Shown here: positions 35,953 to 48,945 of the stretch, one piece after another
Layout of the letters: every line of letters starts with the position of its first letter
Numbering within the stretch: position 1 is the stretch's first letter
Source: Nyssa sinensis
Lineage: Eukaryota; Streptophyta; Magnoliopsida; Cornales; Nyssaceae
Direction of reading: 5' to 3'
DNA: 64,000 nt
NCBI GenBank assembly: GCA_008638375.1
Contig: CM018032.1
Span: forward strand, 6,461,501-6,525,500
Position numbers and translations under genes: made by a program
The notes under the pieces: model-generated
Seen by the model: the letters and a program-made list of their open reading frames with translations, nothing else
The model's database searches: none
Told to the model about the DNA's origin: nothing

Positions 35953-36553
35953 TGATATACCACAAAAGAGCAAGACTAATCAGCACTTGACAGGTATGTC
36001 TATAGTCCAGCTCACGCTCGGCTAACTCAGCTCACGCTCAACCAGTGGCTAGCGCTCGGACATTCAGGACAGGCTGAAAGATCGAAAGTGGCCGAGCATA
36101 TGCCTCCAAAACACATACATATCCGGATAAGGATCACGGAATTAATTACAGGACTCCAGACCAACACTCCAGAGCTCATCACCGCCTTAGCGGCTGCCGA
36201 GCAAGGAATAAGGAAACAGTCTTCGACAAGGAAACTGCTATACATGTTCATGTCTATCTATGGTGCAATGTCCAACAAGGAAACTACTATCTCCGATGAT
36301 CAAATCCCTACTTTCATGGCTCCAAATCCTAATCGACTTACGAAAGCCACGGCCTATAAATTAAACCCTAAAGGTATGCTTTAGTTTCATACTCATTCTT
36401 TAGCTTTGAATACAGTCTTTCAATTCAGTTTACTTACTTAAGCATCGGAGTGGCTACCGCTGGAGCCAATCCGGTGGTCCTCTGATCCCCCTTTTTGAGT
36501 GTTCTACAGGTCTTGGAACCCAGATTTACTGCGAGTCGAAAAGTGCAGCATTA
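35953..36553 (+). repeat. Tat element 3' LTR
   Basis: 601 bp, the same length as the 5' LTR, TATA box at about 36355. It ends GCAGCATTA where the 5' copy ends GCAGCATCA, so the terminal CA has mutated to TA. The flanking ATATA duplication confirms the boundary. Confidence 0.93.
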
Positions 36554-36690
36554 ATATATACTTCCTTTTCTTGAATTAGGGTAACGGATAGAAGAATGAA
36601 GAAATTTTTTTTTTTTGAGAAAATTAATTGAATAGAAAATGAAAAATAATAACAAGTACCATAATAAGATTGTTTGGTGGGATAAACACT
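36554..36690 (+). repeat. local repeat R, copy 3, right part
   Basis: Continues repeat R (TCTTGAATTAGGGTAACGGA, GAAAATTAATTGAATAG) where 24290..24520 stopped, showing the Tat element was inserted into this copy. Confidence 0.65.
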
Positions 36691-37019
36691 GCTCAAAACA
36701 ATTTTAGAAAATCAGTTTGGATATGGACACACAATTCCAAACAAGCCTTTTATCTTTCAGTGGAGCTTGAAAACGTGGTTAGAGACAAGTGATACTGCTC
36801 GGTCGTATGACATTTCCGTAGAAGAAAGTAATATATCATAAAATGATAAACATATTTAAAGTATGACACATATTTGTACAGAACTTTTCAAGATACAGAT
36901 TAAAAAAAAATTATTTTATCTAGATTATACAGACATGAGAGGTTCAGAAATATGTAGTTCAGAAAATAGTATCACCTTTCATATCCTACTGACATCAGAA
37001 TAAGAAAACAGAGTTCAAT

Positions 37020-37320
37020 ATGATAACTATTATTTTCGAATATCTTCAAATCCCTACTTTTATGACTCTTAATCTTATTCAACTTGAGATTTACAACCTA
37101 TAAATATGACCATAAGGTACGCTTTCAATTTATGTTCAATTTTTCTTTCTAATTACAACTTTATTTTTTTTACTGACTTATTATCGGAGCGGTTACCATC
37201 GGAACTTTTTCGGTAATCCTCTGATCTTTTTTTTTTTTTACTGATTTTATCATCAGAACAGTCATTATCGGAATCTTTCATGCGATCTTTTGATCCTAAA
37301 TTCTTGACAAATAACTAACA
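37020..37320 (+). repeat. degenerate LTR fragment related to the Tat element LTR
   Basis: Carries diverged versions of the 3' half of the Tat LTR in the right order: a TATAAAT box (ACAACCTATAAATATGACC, 37092), GGTACGCTTT, TTATCGGAGCGGTTACCATC and a CCTCTGATC block. The CTGATTTTATC-to-GATCTTTTGATC segment repeats part of it. Boundaries and target duplication are not visible. Confidence 0.5.
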
Positions 37321-38999
37321 CGAGACGCCCAATCAAAGAAGAGCAACATAGAAAGTATTTTTATGTATTCAAAAATAATATAATACGAAGTTTATTAAAC
37401 GTTATTTTAGCAAGTTATTGGTACGTCACCGCCATCACCGGCTTCAAAGTACGACTATGATAAACTGATTTTATTAAATTTCTGTTTCGCCAAACAATGT
37501 ACATGTGAAGCATGTAATATTCCAATTGCCAAACGGTTGTGAAACCATAACCTATGATTAAATTGGTAATTATATAACTACATTTTTAATCAAGCTTTGA
37601 AGAGTTAACTAACCGAGATTAGGTCATAACCAGTCGACTGAACCATATGGGCTTTCAATTTTTATTTTGTATTATTAAATTGTCAAAATTAATTATTTTA
37701 TAATTTCTATGCAATAATATACCCTTTTTATCTACACTGTCTGATATTGAATAATTAATAAATAAAATAAAAACATGAATTAATTCAATGTTGAAAGTGA
37801 TTCACATTCTTTGATTTCCCAATGAAACTGGACCAACTAATGCCGACTACATCAATGACTTTGCCAGACAAATTTAAATTTTTAATGATTTTTTAAATTT
37901 ATTTTTAAAATATTTCTGATGAGATTGATTAAAGAGTAATGAAAGACACAGACCAAAAACTAAATCTATGTACAGGCACCCTAGACCATTTCCTTTGTTT
38001 GCCACCCTTCTGAATGCCTTGTGAGGGACACCATTAGTCAGCAACATGTGATGGAGGGAATATATATATATATAGAGAGAGAGAGAGAGTGAGAGTTCTT
38101 CAAATGGAAGGAATGGAATCACAATTCACCAGCATGCATGAATATTAACTCCATTTCACCTCTCCCAATACACCTCCAATCAATCTAGGGACAATGTCTT
38201 GGGGAAGTGAATTGTAGTTGGTTAACAATTAATATACCCAGCACAAACTTTCTAATTATTGATTATAATAATAGAGGGACAATGTTACTGTAAACTCGAT
38301 TGTATATAAGATAAAGTATTTTAATTCTTGAATGATCTTAAAATTAAAATTAAAATAGATGAAAACTTAATTTCAAAATTAATTAATAATTAAAATACCA
38401 TTTCTTATATATATATTCGAATTTTTAGCAACATTACATATAATATAATGATAACGGGCACTATTTGTGAACACTATCTTATTCATAGCATAGAAAGAGT
38501 GCAATTTTTTTTGAATATTTAATATTGTTAGTTAAGAGGGTTACCTTATTTACAAGGTGGCCATATTAGTGACCTTTCATTAATAGTATATAATGAAAGA
38601 AAAGTAACCATGTGTAAGAATCAAATGAAATACAATTTGTTTTTTCTTTTTCTTTTTTTTCTCTTAATTGAGATGGGGTTTGAATCTTGACGTATGATTT
38701 ATAATGTTTCCTATCTTTTTTTATGATGTAGTTGTCCGGAGTTTTTTCTCGATCTATCTTATAAGTGTAGATAGTTTCGTCATTCTACTCACATCAAATA
38801 AATATTAATTAATCTTATTGAACTCTGAAAAATAGGCTCAAGCAAGTCATTGATGTCGTGAAGTATTGAACAAATAACCTCACATCCAAAAGATGCTTAC
38901 CATAACTTGGCTTGCCATTAGACTCATTTATTGGAGTTCATCCCCCCTGAGTTATTACTAAGTGAAGACATCAATAATAAAATAGGATTGTCTTATGTG

Positions 39000-39680
39000 T
39001 TAAATTATTAACTCATCTAAAGATTTAAGTTATTAGAGATTTTTTAATTTTATAATTATATTTTTTAACACGTCTTTTCATGTGCGACCAGTCATAGCCT
39101 ACATGTGTCAATTCATATTTTCAATGTGACGGTGAAGACTTAAGCTATTAAAGATTTTATAATTTTATTATTATATTTTCTAATACGTTTCCTCATGTGT
39201 GACCAGTCAGAACTTACATATATTAATTCATATTTTTAAGGTGACGGTGAAGTTTGAACACAAGATTTTTTGTTTGCTCTGATACTATATTAAATTACTA
39301 ACTCATCTAAAAGTTTAAATTATTAGAGAGTATGTAATTTTATTATTATATTCTCTATGTGTGGTCAGTCTGAGCCTACATGTTTCAATTCATATTTTCA
39401 ATGTAACGGTGAAGTTTGAACACAATAATTTTTTGTTTGCTCTAATACTATATTAAATCACCAACTCATCTAAAGGCTTAAGCTATTAGAGAGTGTATAA
39501 TTCTATTATTATATTTTCTAACATGCCCTATATGTGGCTAGTTTGCACCTACATGTGTTAATTTATATTTTCAGGGTGACAGTGAAATTTGAACATAAGA
39601 TATTTTGTCTGTTCTAATACCATATTAAATCACCAATTCATCTAAAAACTTAAGCTATTAGAGAGTATGTAATTTTTTTT
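39000..39680 (+). repeat. tandem array, about 165-bp units, four to five copies
   Basis: Units start AAATTACTAACTCATCTAAA or a close variant at about 39001, 39292, 39455 and 39625, and contain AGCTATTAGAGAGT, CCTACATGTGTTAATT and GTGACGGTGAAGTTTGAACA. The unit near 39121 joins two copies with a deletion. Non-coding. Copies differ by point changes, so the array is not recent. Confidence 0.7.
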
Positions 39681-39689
39681 TTTTTTTTT

Positions 39690-39860
39690 GGTAAGCAGTG
39701 GTGGAGCTAGACCATTAACACAAGGGGGATAACAATTAAAGTGTAAAGAGATCTTTTAGAAATAAAAAATAAAAAAATTTGAGAGGGCAATTTTTAACTT
39801 CTATAGAAATTAGGAGTGAAATATCGAATATTTAAAATTTGAAGGGGGACAATTTAACAA
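39690..39860. repeat. dispersed degenerate repeat
   Basis: AGCAGTGGTGGAGCTAGACC followed by AAATAAAAAAATTTGAGAGG-type sequence, of the same general wording as 13005..13330 and 19675..19960. Non-coding. Confidence 0.3.
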
Positions 39861-41614
39861 TGATGGTAACTTAGCAACTCTCAAAAATTGAGAAAACAAA
39901 AACAAAAACAAAAACCTTACTTTAATTAACCAAGTTGCATATGGTTTAATTTTCTCGAGAAATTCTAATGGGAAAACATGTTATTGAATGAGTCATGGAA
40001 CAATCTTTGAAGCTTTCCACATTTAATATCTCAATTACAAGTTTAGCTGACCTTTGACCATCAAACCCATGTTCTGTTCCTACCTAAACTCTCAATTTTT
40101 TTTAAAATTTTTTAATTTGAGTCAGTTTAATATAGCTTGTATTGATCTTTGAACACGATCTAACAGTCACCCTTGATGTTGTTTCTAATTCTGAGTCGAC
40201 TCAGTAATGATTAGATCCACTTCGACTCAGTTGAATTTGAAAGCGAGGCTAAAGACAATTTGAAGACTCTAAATGAGATTTTTTTTATAAAGATTTTGTT
40301 TAATGTTAATATTATAAAACTTTAAGAAATATATAAATTATATATAAAAATTCTCAATACTTTGTTTTTATATATGGAATATAAAATTGTTAGAATTTTT
40401 CAATATGAGAGATGTAAAACAATATTTTATTAATAAAATTTACAAAAATATAAATTAGGCAATATAAAATAATTATTCGTGACTTTTTTTAAACAGATAA
40501 TTATAAAAATGAGAATGATATAAAATAAGATGTTACTAATAGAATTGAATTTTTTTCTTTGAAGTTTTATGAGGCTTGTGGAATTAGACTTTTATTGATA
40601 TTAAATTTCAAATTTATATTGTATTATAAATATATAAAATTTGAGTCTTTCTTTATAGATGGGCCTAAAGTGATTACTTGGTTCACTTAAGTCTAGAATT
40701 ATTGTTAAATACATAAAACAACTTAATATATATATATATATATATATTTATATTTTGTTTCACTCAAAATAAAGACAATAAAAACTTTAAAAAGACATTT
40801 ATTTTCAAATCCCTTTATTTTTTTTTAATGAAATTCAAAATTTTAAAAGTATAAAAACTATTTTTAGATGTTTCTTAAATCTAGACTCAAAACTAATTTT
40901 CTAAACTATTTGAATTTGTTTTTAGAAAACTCACTATTATATTTTAAAGGAGAATATTTATAAAAAAAAAAAAAAAAAAACTATTTTGTTAGGTATATTA
41001 TACAACAGTACTATTCATTTGAACTAAATTACCCTCTTAAGTTTTAAACAAAATTATAATCTAGAATAGTAGCATGACATATTTAAAATTAAATAGGATT
41101 TTGAAATTGCTTTGTCCAAAGTAAGAAGTGTTGAGCTAATGTATGAGTTTTGAGTCTTAAATCGACTAATGAATATAATAAGAAATGATTAAGTTAAAGA
41201 CTCAGTGTTCATTTGGTCGAGCGGTGTAAAAATATTATTTTAATTATATAATTGTGTAAAAGTATTATTTGAATTAAATAATTTAGTATTTGAAAAAATT
41301 ATTAAAAAATATTTAACAATTATCAAATAGAAACATTAATAAAAGACTTGATTAATTTAATATAAAAAATTAGACTAATCAGTTTAACTCAAATTATATT
41401 TAATGAAAAAACTGTGACCAGCAAGTATGGTTTGAAATTCCATTTCAAATAATCTCAAAATCAATTAATTACAATTATAAGACTCAAAACACATTAATTG
41501 TGTTTAAAAAATTGATTCAAATATTAGCAAGATAGAGTAAGATCCAACAAATATATTAGGGCTCTCTTTGAACTCCCTCCTCTACTAAAGGTAAGACTAC
41601 ATGATTGGATAGAT

Positions 41615-41617
<3 letters not shown>

Positions 41618-41647
<30 letters not shown>
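41618..41647. repeat. (AT)n microsatellite
   Basis: About fifteen AT units after a short GATA run. Confidence 0.95.
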
Positions 41648-41649
<2 letters not shown>

Positions 41650-43044
41650 TTTTAAATCTTAATTAAAGAGTTAGCTCATGATGAGTTAAGTTCAAAACTC
41701 AATTCTCTATTCCACCATGAGAGCAGCCTGGATATTAATTGTTTGACCTGATGCAATAAACACTATTCTAATTTGGGATTACTAATCTTGAACCATGCAA
41801 CGTGGCATACAACCCATGATTGAAGTGAATGACTTGCATTATCTTTAATTGCCTGATTAATAAGAGTCTGATAGTGGAAGAATTTTGGTTTAATATTCCA
41901 CTCGCATTCTTGAAATTATATTTCTCGCAAAATTAAGTCTGTACGAAATAGTCACCCACAAAACTACCTACAAGCTTCAAATTATGCAAAAATAAAAAAA
42001 TAAAGATTTTCTTTTAAAAATTTCTTCATTAATTTTGAGAAAGAAATTCCTTCTAATTTTTGCAAATATATATATATATATATTTACACATAAATTCTCC
42101 TTCAAGTTTGAAAATAAAATTTCTTTCTTATAAAATCTTCCGCCCCAACTTGAAAAACAAAAATTCCCTCCTACTATTTTTGCTAAAAATAACCGAACCC
42201 CTAACAATTTTTTCTAAACTTTTTTTTGAAAATTATTGTGGTAAGAACTAATAAAATTTATTCATTCGAGACGCAAAATGTCACTCATGAGCTCATCATA
42301 ATAACAAAAAATGAAAAAGGGAAAGAAAAAAAAAAAAGAATATTATCTGTAATCATGTATACATCATACAACTTAGCTGTCCAAACAGTGCACTTTTGGA
42401 CATATGGTTGTGAAGGTACTACAAGTACCTGCAAAGATTGAATCAATTTCCTAAACATATGTTGTTGATCGGACGATCAATATTATCTGTTCCCGTTGAG
42501 ATTGTATCCTAATACTAAGACAATCAGAATCAAATCGAGGGCTGATGATTAGCCAAATGTACATACAGCAAAGCTGGTTGAATTACAGATCATCCCCTGG
42601 TAATATACATATGAAATTTTTTTATACATATATATATATATGTGTATATATATATATATAAAATAAAATGGAGTTGACAATGTATTAAATTAGGGTCTGA
42701 TGATAGCTTTGTTTATATAAGTCTGCTACTTGCCTTCCTTAACCCTCAAAGTATGCCTACAAAGCTGTCTATTACTTTAATCAACCATCTGATCCCTTGT
42801 CACACAAAAGCATGTCATGTGTTAATAAAAGTCAAAGGGAGAGTTACAATATAATTTGGGTAGTCAACCTGATGAACGGTGGTAGTCGGTAGAGATTTGA
42901 TCTATAAGCAAAATAAGATGATCAAACCAGGGTTGGAAAAAAATAATTTGTTTCATTATATATTAAGAATAAGGACAAGTTTCAAATGTCAAAATAGTCT
43001 TTTCATGTTTGGCATTTGGCAAACACAGTGACTCATGACATTAC

Positions 43045-43621
43045 TGATACGTCAAAAATATGCTAACTAATCAGAATTTGACACGTGTCTAGCTTTGCTG
43101 TGTGTAGGTTATAAAGTAATTAGATATACCGACTTGACGTCGGACTGGCAGGTTTGGAGACATTGATTCTCGGGGTACCGATCTCTTTATCAACATATCG
43201 GGCTGCTGAACAAATCGTCATCATCATCTTGCCCTACCGACCTCGGAATGACGGGACAGACGACAACGTGCAATAGTCAGTGAAGTAGGTAGCTCTACGG
43301 AATAGGAAAGCAGGTGGTGACAGTAAGGCTGGTGGTCATGATGAGATTGTTACCGTCAGGTAACAGTGAACCCATGCCTTGACAGCACCAACTCCTACCC
43401 ACTTTGGCAGGCAATCAGTCTATAATTACAACCCTTGAGGTACGTTCCAGAGAGAGGATCTCTTTGAATTATTGATTTGAGTTTTACGTTTACTCTATCT
43501 AATTTAACCATCGGAGTGGCTACCGCCGGAGCCATCCCCGGTGGCACCCTAACTTCATTCCTTCTCAGATTTCACATCAACGAAAAGCTAAGTCTTAACG
43601 AGTCAGAAAAGTGTAGCATCA
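43045..43621 (+). mobile_element. solo LTR of a Tat-related element
   Basis: A 577-bp sequence from TGATACGTC to GTGTAGCATCA, flanked by a perfect 5-bp duplication ATTAC (43040..43044 and 43622..43626). Its 3' part shares GAGTGGCTACCGCCGGAGCC and the end AAAGTG.AGCATCA with the Tat element LTR, but the 5' part differs, so it is a related and not identical family. With no internal region, it is the product of LTR-LTR recombination. It ends 995 bp upstream of the ACO start codon in the same orientation. Confidence 0.88.
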
Positions 43622-43819
43622 ATTACTATTTTTCCTCGCAACCTTTTGAAGGATTTCTTTTGAATGGAGGAGCATCCTGTTCAGTTTTCTCATGTTCTGA
43701 ATGTTGATTCTTCCCATCTGTTGAGTGTCTAGTGTGGTCACTATATTGGTATGGTCATAAAAAAAAAAAAAAGGGTAACATAATAAGCAAGTCCTAGAAG
43801 GAGGGCATTAAAATGAGTG

Positions 43820-44120
43820 AAACTATTCAAACTCGATTCGTGATCGACTCATAAAATGAATAAGACAAGTTTAAACAAATTTTGAGATCTGATAATTTAT
43901 TGAACTCGACTCGTTTAGTAAAAAATAATATAATATTATATAAAAAAAAAATCAAGTTACACAATATTACCTTACTAGCAGCTCAATTAAAGACTCGTTA
44001 AAAATCAACTTAAAAAATTAATAAACCGAATTTGAAAATAATTTGAATCTCGTTTATTTTAACGAGTCAAATTTAAACAATGTACTACTCTATTCGAATC
44101 GACTCATTTACAACTCTACA
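43820..44120 (-). repeat. GAGTCGA-type dispersed repeat, copy 2
   Basis: The reverse complement (GAGTTGTAAATGAGTCGATT, CTCGTTAAAATAAACGAG, GAGTCTTTAATTGAGC) follows the same order as the copies at 20222..20572 and 44826..45093. It lies in the region upstream of the ACO gene. Confidence 0.55.
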
Positions 44121-44467
44121 TAAGGTCAATATTTGAGAAACAATATTAAGAGGGCGTAAATCCAAAGGATGAAATTCACACATCATAGGTGGGCCCATCA
44201 TTCTTAGTCTGCCACGTGGCAACAGCCCAGATGAGATTATGTTATAGAAGTGAATATATATACAATAATATTGAGATGAATCACCTGAAGAACAAGTATG
44301 GTTATGTTGTGGGTAAGCAATACCTCACAAAAACATTGACCTTTATTTGTAAGTTAATAAAGTGTCACCGTCCACCGCGTTACCCTAACGGCTGCTTTTA
44401 TATTAAAAATTGGAAACAAAACAATTAAATTATACAGAGTTGACATCCAAATGGCGGGAAGAAATGG

Positions 44468-44477
44468 CTATAAATAG
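44468..44477 (+). promoter_or_regulatory. TATA box of the ACO gene
   Basis: CTATAAATAG lies 139 bases upstream of the ATG, a typical plant core promoter with transcription expected to start near 44500. Confidence 0.7.
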
Positions 44478-46616
<2,139 letters not shown>

Positions 46617-48581
46617 GGAACTAGAAATTGGAAATTCCCTACTGTGAAGTAGTTTTTTGTTTTTGGGGGTTTATATAGGGTTAGTGATAAAGTTTGGCCA
46701 AAATGGCAAAAGGGGCCTATATATATTGGCTTATCATTCTCCAGCTACACATGTAAAAGAGGATAGAAAGCTTAAGTGGGTGTTTGTGGGTTTGCTTTCA
46801 TGTTTGTTCTGCTTTTGCGTTTCAATGTAATGTTGAGTGCTTTAACTGTACCTTGTTAGGGTTTGCTTTGTATATTATTACCATATATGAAGTGTATGTT
46901 CCACTATTATCAGCTATATGTTCAAATCTTGGTGTCTTCATACATACATACATACCTACATACATATACATGTGTGTGTGCAAATATATATACATATAAA
47001 CCATGAACTACTAAAAATACAAGTATACAAATAAATTCAGTGTTTGTATATTTGCAGAATTAATTAAGACTTATTTTATCCCTGTAATACTTCTATTCAT
47101 TAATTTAGTTTCTTTCTCGCTGGGAATAGTTGAGGGTTTAGAGAAGCAGACTTTTTTTTGGGATCAGCAAAGAAAAAAAAAATTAATTGATGATAAATGT
47201 GTACAAGAAGTATAATCATAAACATCAGCAAAATAAAATGAGAAGGGAAAGTGCAATAAACATCATAATTAGTAGACAATATCCAAACGACGTTAACACA
47301 TTTAAAGAAGTAGATTTGATTAGCATATGGGGCTTCTCAAACCATAGACGCAGTTGGTCAGCATTTAAAGCCCAGTAGGTCAGTTTGCCTAAAATCCCAA
47401 CATGAACTGGTGATAACTTCAGCAAAATGGTTTTTATTACTGTAACAAATACAAACACATACATATATGATATATGTCTCTCTCTGTGTATGTGTGTGTG
47501 AGTGCACGCATATCTACTTTAAATATATATGTGTGTGTGTATAATATCCTGTTACATCATATTTCCTCTCAGTATTAAGTAATTATTTCACCAAAATTTT
47601 ATTAAGAAACCCGCATCGACTTAAGCTTAAACTGGTAACCATGAAACCAAACTGAATTGACAAAGCCCAAATGAGAGATTAAGATAAAGATCCATTATTA
47701 ATCTTCAATTTGTTTCTCTCCCTCCTATGACATTTTGATATTAAAAATATATTTCGTGTGCAAGTGAATCAAAATTGACTTTGCAATCATGCACTACTTG
47801 AACCTGTTTGTTAAGCCTAACTGCCCTATCAACCAGATCAACAGCCCGTACGACCTGCTCTCAACACTCATCATTAAGAGTATTATATACTAGGGAGAAC
47901 TATTCAACCTGCGACAAAATTTAAATTCACATTGGGTGTAAGGGTGATAAACTTGAAATGGTTATATGTGTGCACGCGCGCGTTTGATAAGATATGTTTT
48001 CAGTCAGAGTCTTGAACTTTTTTCAATTCTGTTTTATAGTTTATGGTGATAATTTTGCATCATATTTTCTGTTACAGGTTGGTGCAGACAGTTGAACCAT
48101 TCACTCTGTGAGCCAATCCTTTTTGGTCTAGCTCTAAACAATGCTTTTGACAAGGACTTTCTATAATATGTCATTAAGAAGAAGTCAGAAACTCAAAAAC
48201 AAACCAGTTGGAAGTCAATTTCTGCTTCAGTCTAAAAAAGAAAGAAAAGAAGTTGGAAGTCAATTTCTAGAAAAGTCAAGTTTTCAAAAACAAAGCAATC
48301 ACAAGTCAGTTTCTCATTTGCAAGGGACTTCCTCTGCAGGAATCTGTGTCAAGAGATCCTTCATGACACACACACATATAGAGAGATGATGAAGTGCCAC
48401 AGTGGTTTTCAATTTTAATCAGAAGATCTATGCATCCACAACACTTTGAATATGAAATATGAATGACTATCATACAAGGTCCCCTCCCTCTTCTTGTGAG
48501 ATTATTTGCTGGTTTTTACAAAATTATCTTCCTTTCTCGTGTTGCTATTCAATTGTGCTTTCAGATTTTTCTGTTTCAGAT

Positions 48582-48613
<32 letters not shown>

Positions 48614-48945
48614 TTTTTCAAAATAGACCTAGTTTCATGGATATCTACATATAAAATAAGCTAGAAAGAATACTAAAAATTGAAGCAATAATAATCAATG
48701 TATAAGACCCATGAGAAGTGTAAGATAAACCTGTATTATCACATAATGAAAAACAGTATGTAATTACATTCAGGAATATGAGAGAGAGAGATGGCTGACC
48801 CTACATTCATATATGGGAGCCGATGTGGGGAATCAACAATATATATACTTTCTAAGCTGGATTATGTACAATTCTTTTAACTTATATATCTGTACAGTTA
48901 TTCACACATACCTCAAGGCCATGTTGGAATAGGCCTTCAGAGGCT
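46617..48945. other. intergenic region between convergent ACO and NADK2 genes
   Basis: Holds the 3' UTRs of both genes. Otherwise there are short CATA/TG microsatellites (46940..46990, 47480..47545) and a run of 22 Cs (48589..48610). No gene is supported. Confidence 0.55.
48589..48610. repeat. C22 homopolymer
   Basis: An unbroken run of 22 C residues preceded by CCTCCA and followed by TCC. Long C runs are rare in this AT-rich sequence and are error-prone in sequencing. Confidence 0.9.

Larger units (their letters stand above)
24521..36553 (+). mobile_element. full-length Ty3/Gypsy retrotransposon, Tat lineage (inactive)
   Basis: A 12,033-bp element with two 601-bp LTRs (24521..25121, 35953..36553), both starting TGATATACCACAAAAG, and the target duplication ATATA (24516..24520, 36554..36558). 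Order of parts: primer site at 25125, gag, protease, reverse transcriptase, RNase H, a second plant/archaeal-type RNase H, integrase, a minisatellite of about 33-bp units, an antisense spliced gene, a purine tract with seven Gs (35942..35948), then the 3' LTR. The second RNase H together with the long 3' region and antisense ORF is characteristic of the Tat lineage (Retand, Grande, Ogre relatives). The LTRs differ at about 35 of 601 positions by hand alignment, mostly transitions. It split repeat R copy 3. Confidence 0.93.
36691..43039. other. gene-free AT-rich region
   Basis: About 6.3 kb without a supportable gene. It holds a degenerate LTR-like fragment (37020..37320), a tandem array (39000..39680), a dispersed repeat (39690..39860) and AT microsatellites near 38065, 40725, 41618..41647 and 42620..42660. 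Confidence 0.55.

Noticed and set aside
24521..36553. CRISPR array, operon or bacterial system in the repeat-rich part
   Set aside because: The repeats are a retrotransposon minisatellite and LTRs; introns, TATA boxes and gene families are all of plant type.
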